A stretch of DNA of 64,000 nucleotides from Roseomonas sp. (GTDB lineage: Bacteria > Pseudomonadota > Alphaproteobacteria > Acetobacterales > Acetobacteraceae): NCBI GenBank assembly GCA_020249925.1, contig JADCER010000005.1:310001-374000 (forward strand), read 5' to 3'. Below, piece after piece: positions 63,903-64,000 of this stretch (position 1 is the first letter of the stretch; every line of letters begins with the position of its first letter). A model generated the notes under the pieces. It had not been told where the DNA came from. It did not search any database and was given only the letters and a program-made list of their open reading frames with translations. Position numbers and translations under genes: made by a program.

Positions 63903-64000
63903 GCAAGCCGCTTGGCGCCCTGCATACGCCGCGCGGCATCAATACCGCGCGGCTTTCCCTGCTGCCGCCGGCGCCGGAGCAATTGCCCGACCTTATTCGC
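63899..64000 (+). CDS. Probable GNAT N-acetyltransferase, N-terminal part only
   Basis: A GTG at 63899 overlaps the ettA stop by 4 bp. The 34 codons to the window edge encode [20 protein letters not shown] followed by [12 protein letters not shown]. The T-x-RL-x-L opening is typical of RimJ/RimL-like acetyltransferases. Too little is visible for a firm call. Confidence 0.55.
   Translation, partial: MSKPLGALHTPRGINTARLSLLPPAPEQLPDLIR

Overview
The window comes from a GC-rich alphaproteobacterium, probably Acetobacteraceae or a close relative. This is inferred from alphaproteobacterial marker families (TrcR/DUF1013, DUF1192, two DUF465/YdcH proteins), the coxB-coxA-ctaB order, and the abundance of Bug, CaiB and acyl-CoA genes. 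No species can be named from the sequence alone.

Left chromosomal part (1-24.6 kb). A cytochrome c oxidase operon (ctaC, ctaD, start of ctaB) lies next to an ArsR/SmtB-type regulator that is divergent from a TroABCD-like metal uptake operon. Its first permease is fused to a DtxR-like domain and ends inside a palindromic repeat. Then follow an OmpA-like protein, purEK, small alphaproteobacterial genes, Hsp20, a DEAD-box helicase, HMG-CoA lyase with a Bug binding protein and CaiB CoA-transferase, an oxidoreductase, a methyltransferase, an amidase, a DjlA-like co-chaperone, a peptidoglycan amidase and a nucleotidyltransferase.

Island (about 24.6-54.87 kb). Its main content is one same-strand block (25,320-54,578) coding for an extracellular contractile injection system (eCIS, related to PVC/Afp). 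It holds a DUF4255 cap protein, one sheath, three tube paralogues, a DUF5908 microprotein, a LysM hub, a VgrG-like spike, gp25, a PAAR-like tip, two baseplate proteins, a modular fibre, a tape measure and an AAA+ ATPase. After these come a 1300-aa DUF4157 cargo protein with a candidate nuclease tip of different base composition, a polytopic membrane protein, a GH19 endolysin and a DUF4231/SLATT membrane protein. Two proteins of 347 and 600 aa have no recognised family. On the left the block is bordered by an RNase P RNA-like 5' remnant; on the right by a 39-nt tRNA 3'-end fragment, consistent with acquisition by site-specific integration. No integrase is visible.

Right chromosomal part (54.87-64 kb). 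A fusion of a CoA-binding domain with O-acetylhomoserine sulfhydrylase is followed by a monooxygenase-like protein, then an alicyclic acid degradation cluster (aliA, aliB, badI, badH) divergent from its MarR regulator badR. It would convert cyclohexanecarboxylate to pimeloyl-CoA except for the hydratase step (badK), which is not here. The window ends with ettA and the start of a probable GNAT acetyltransferase.

The most interesting object is the eCIS island: a nearly complete particle, its putative cargo, and a three-gene tail (membrane protein, lysin, SLATT protein) that could serve release or self-protection.
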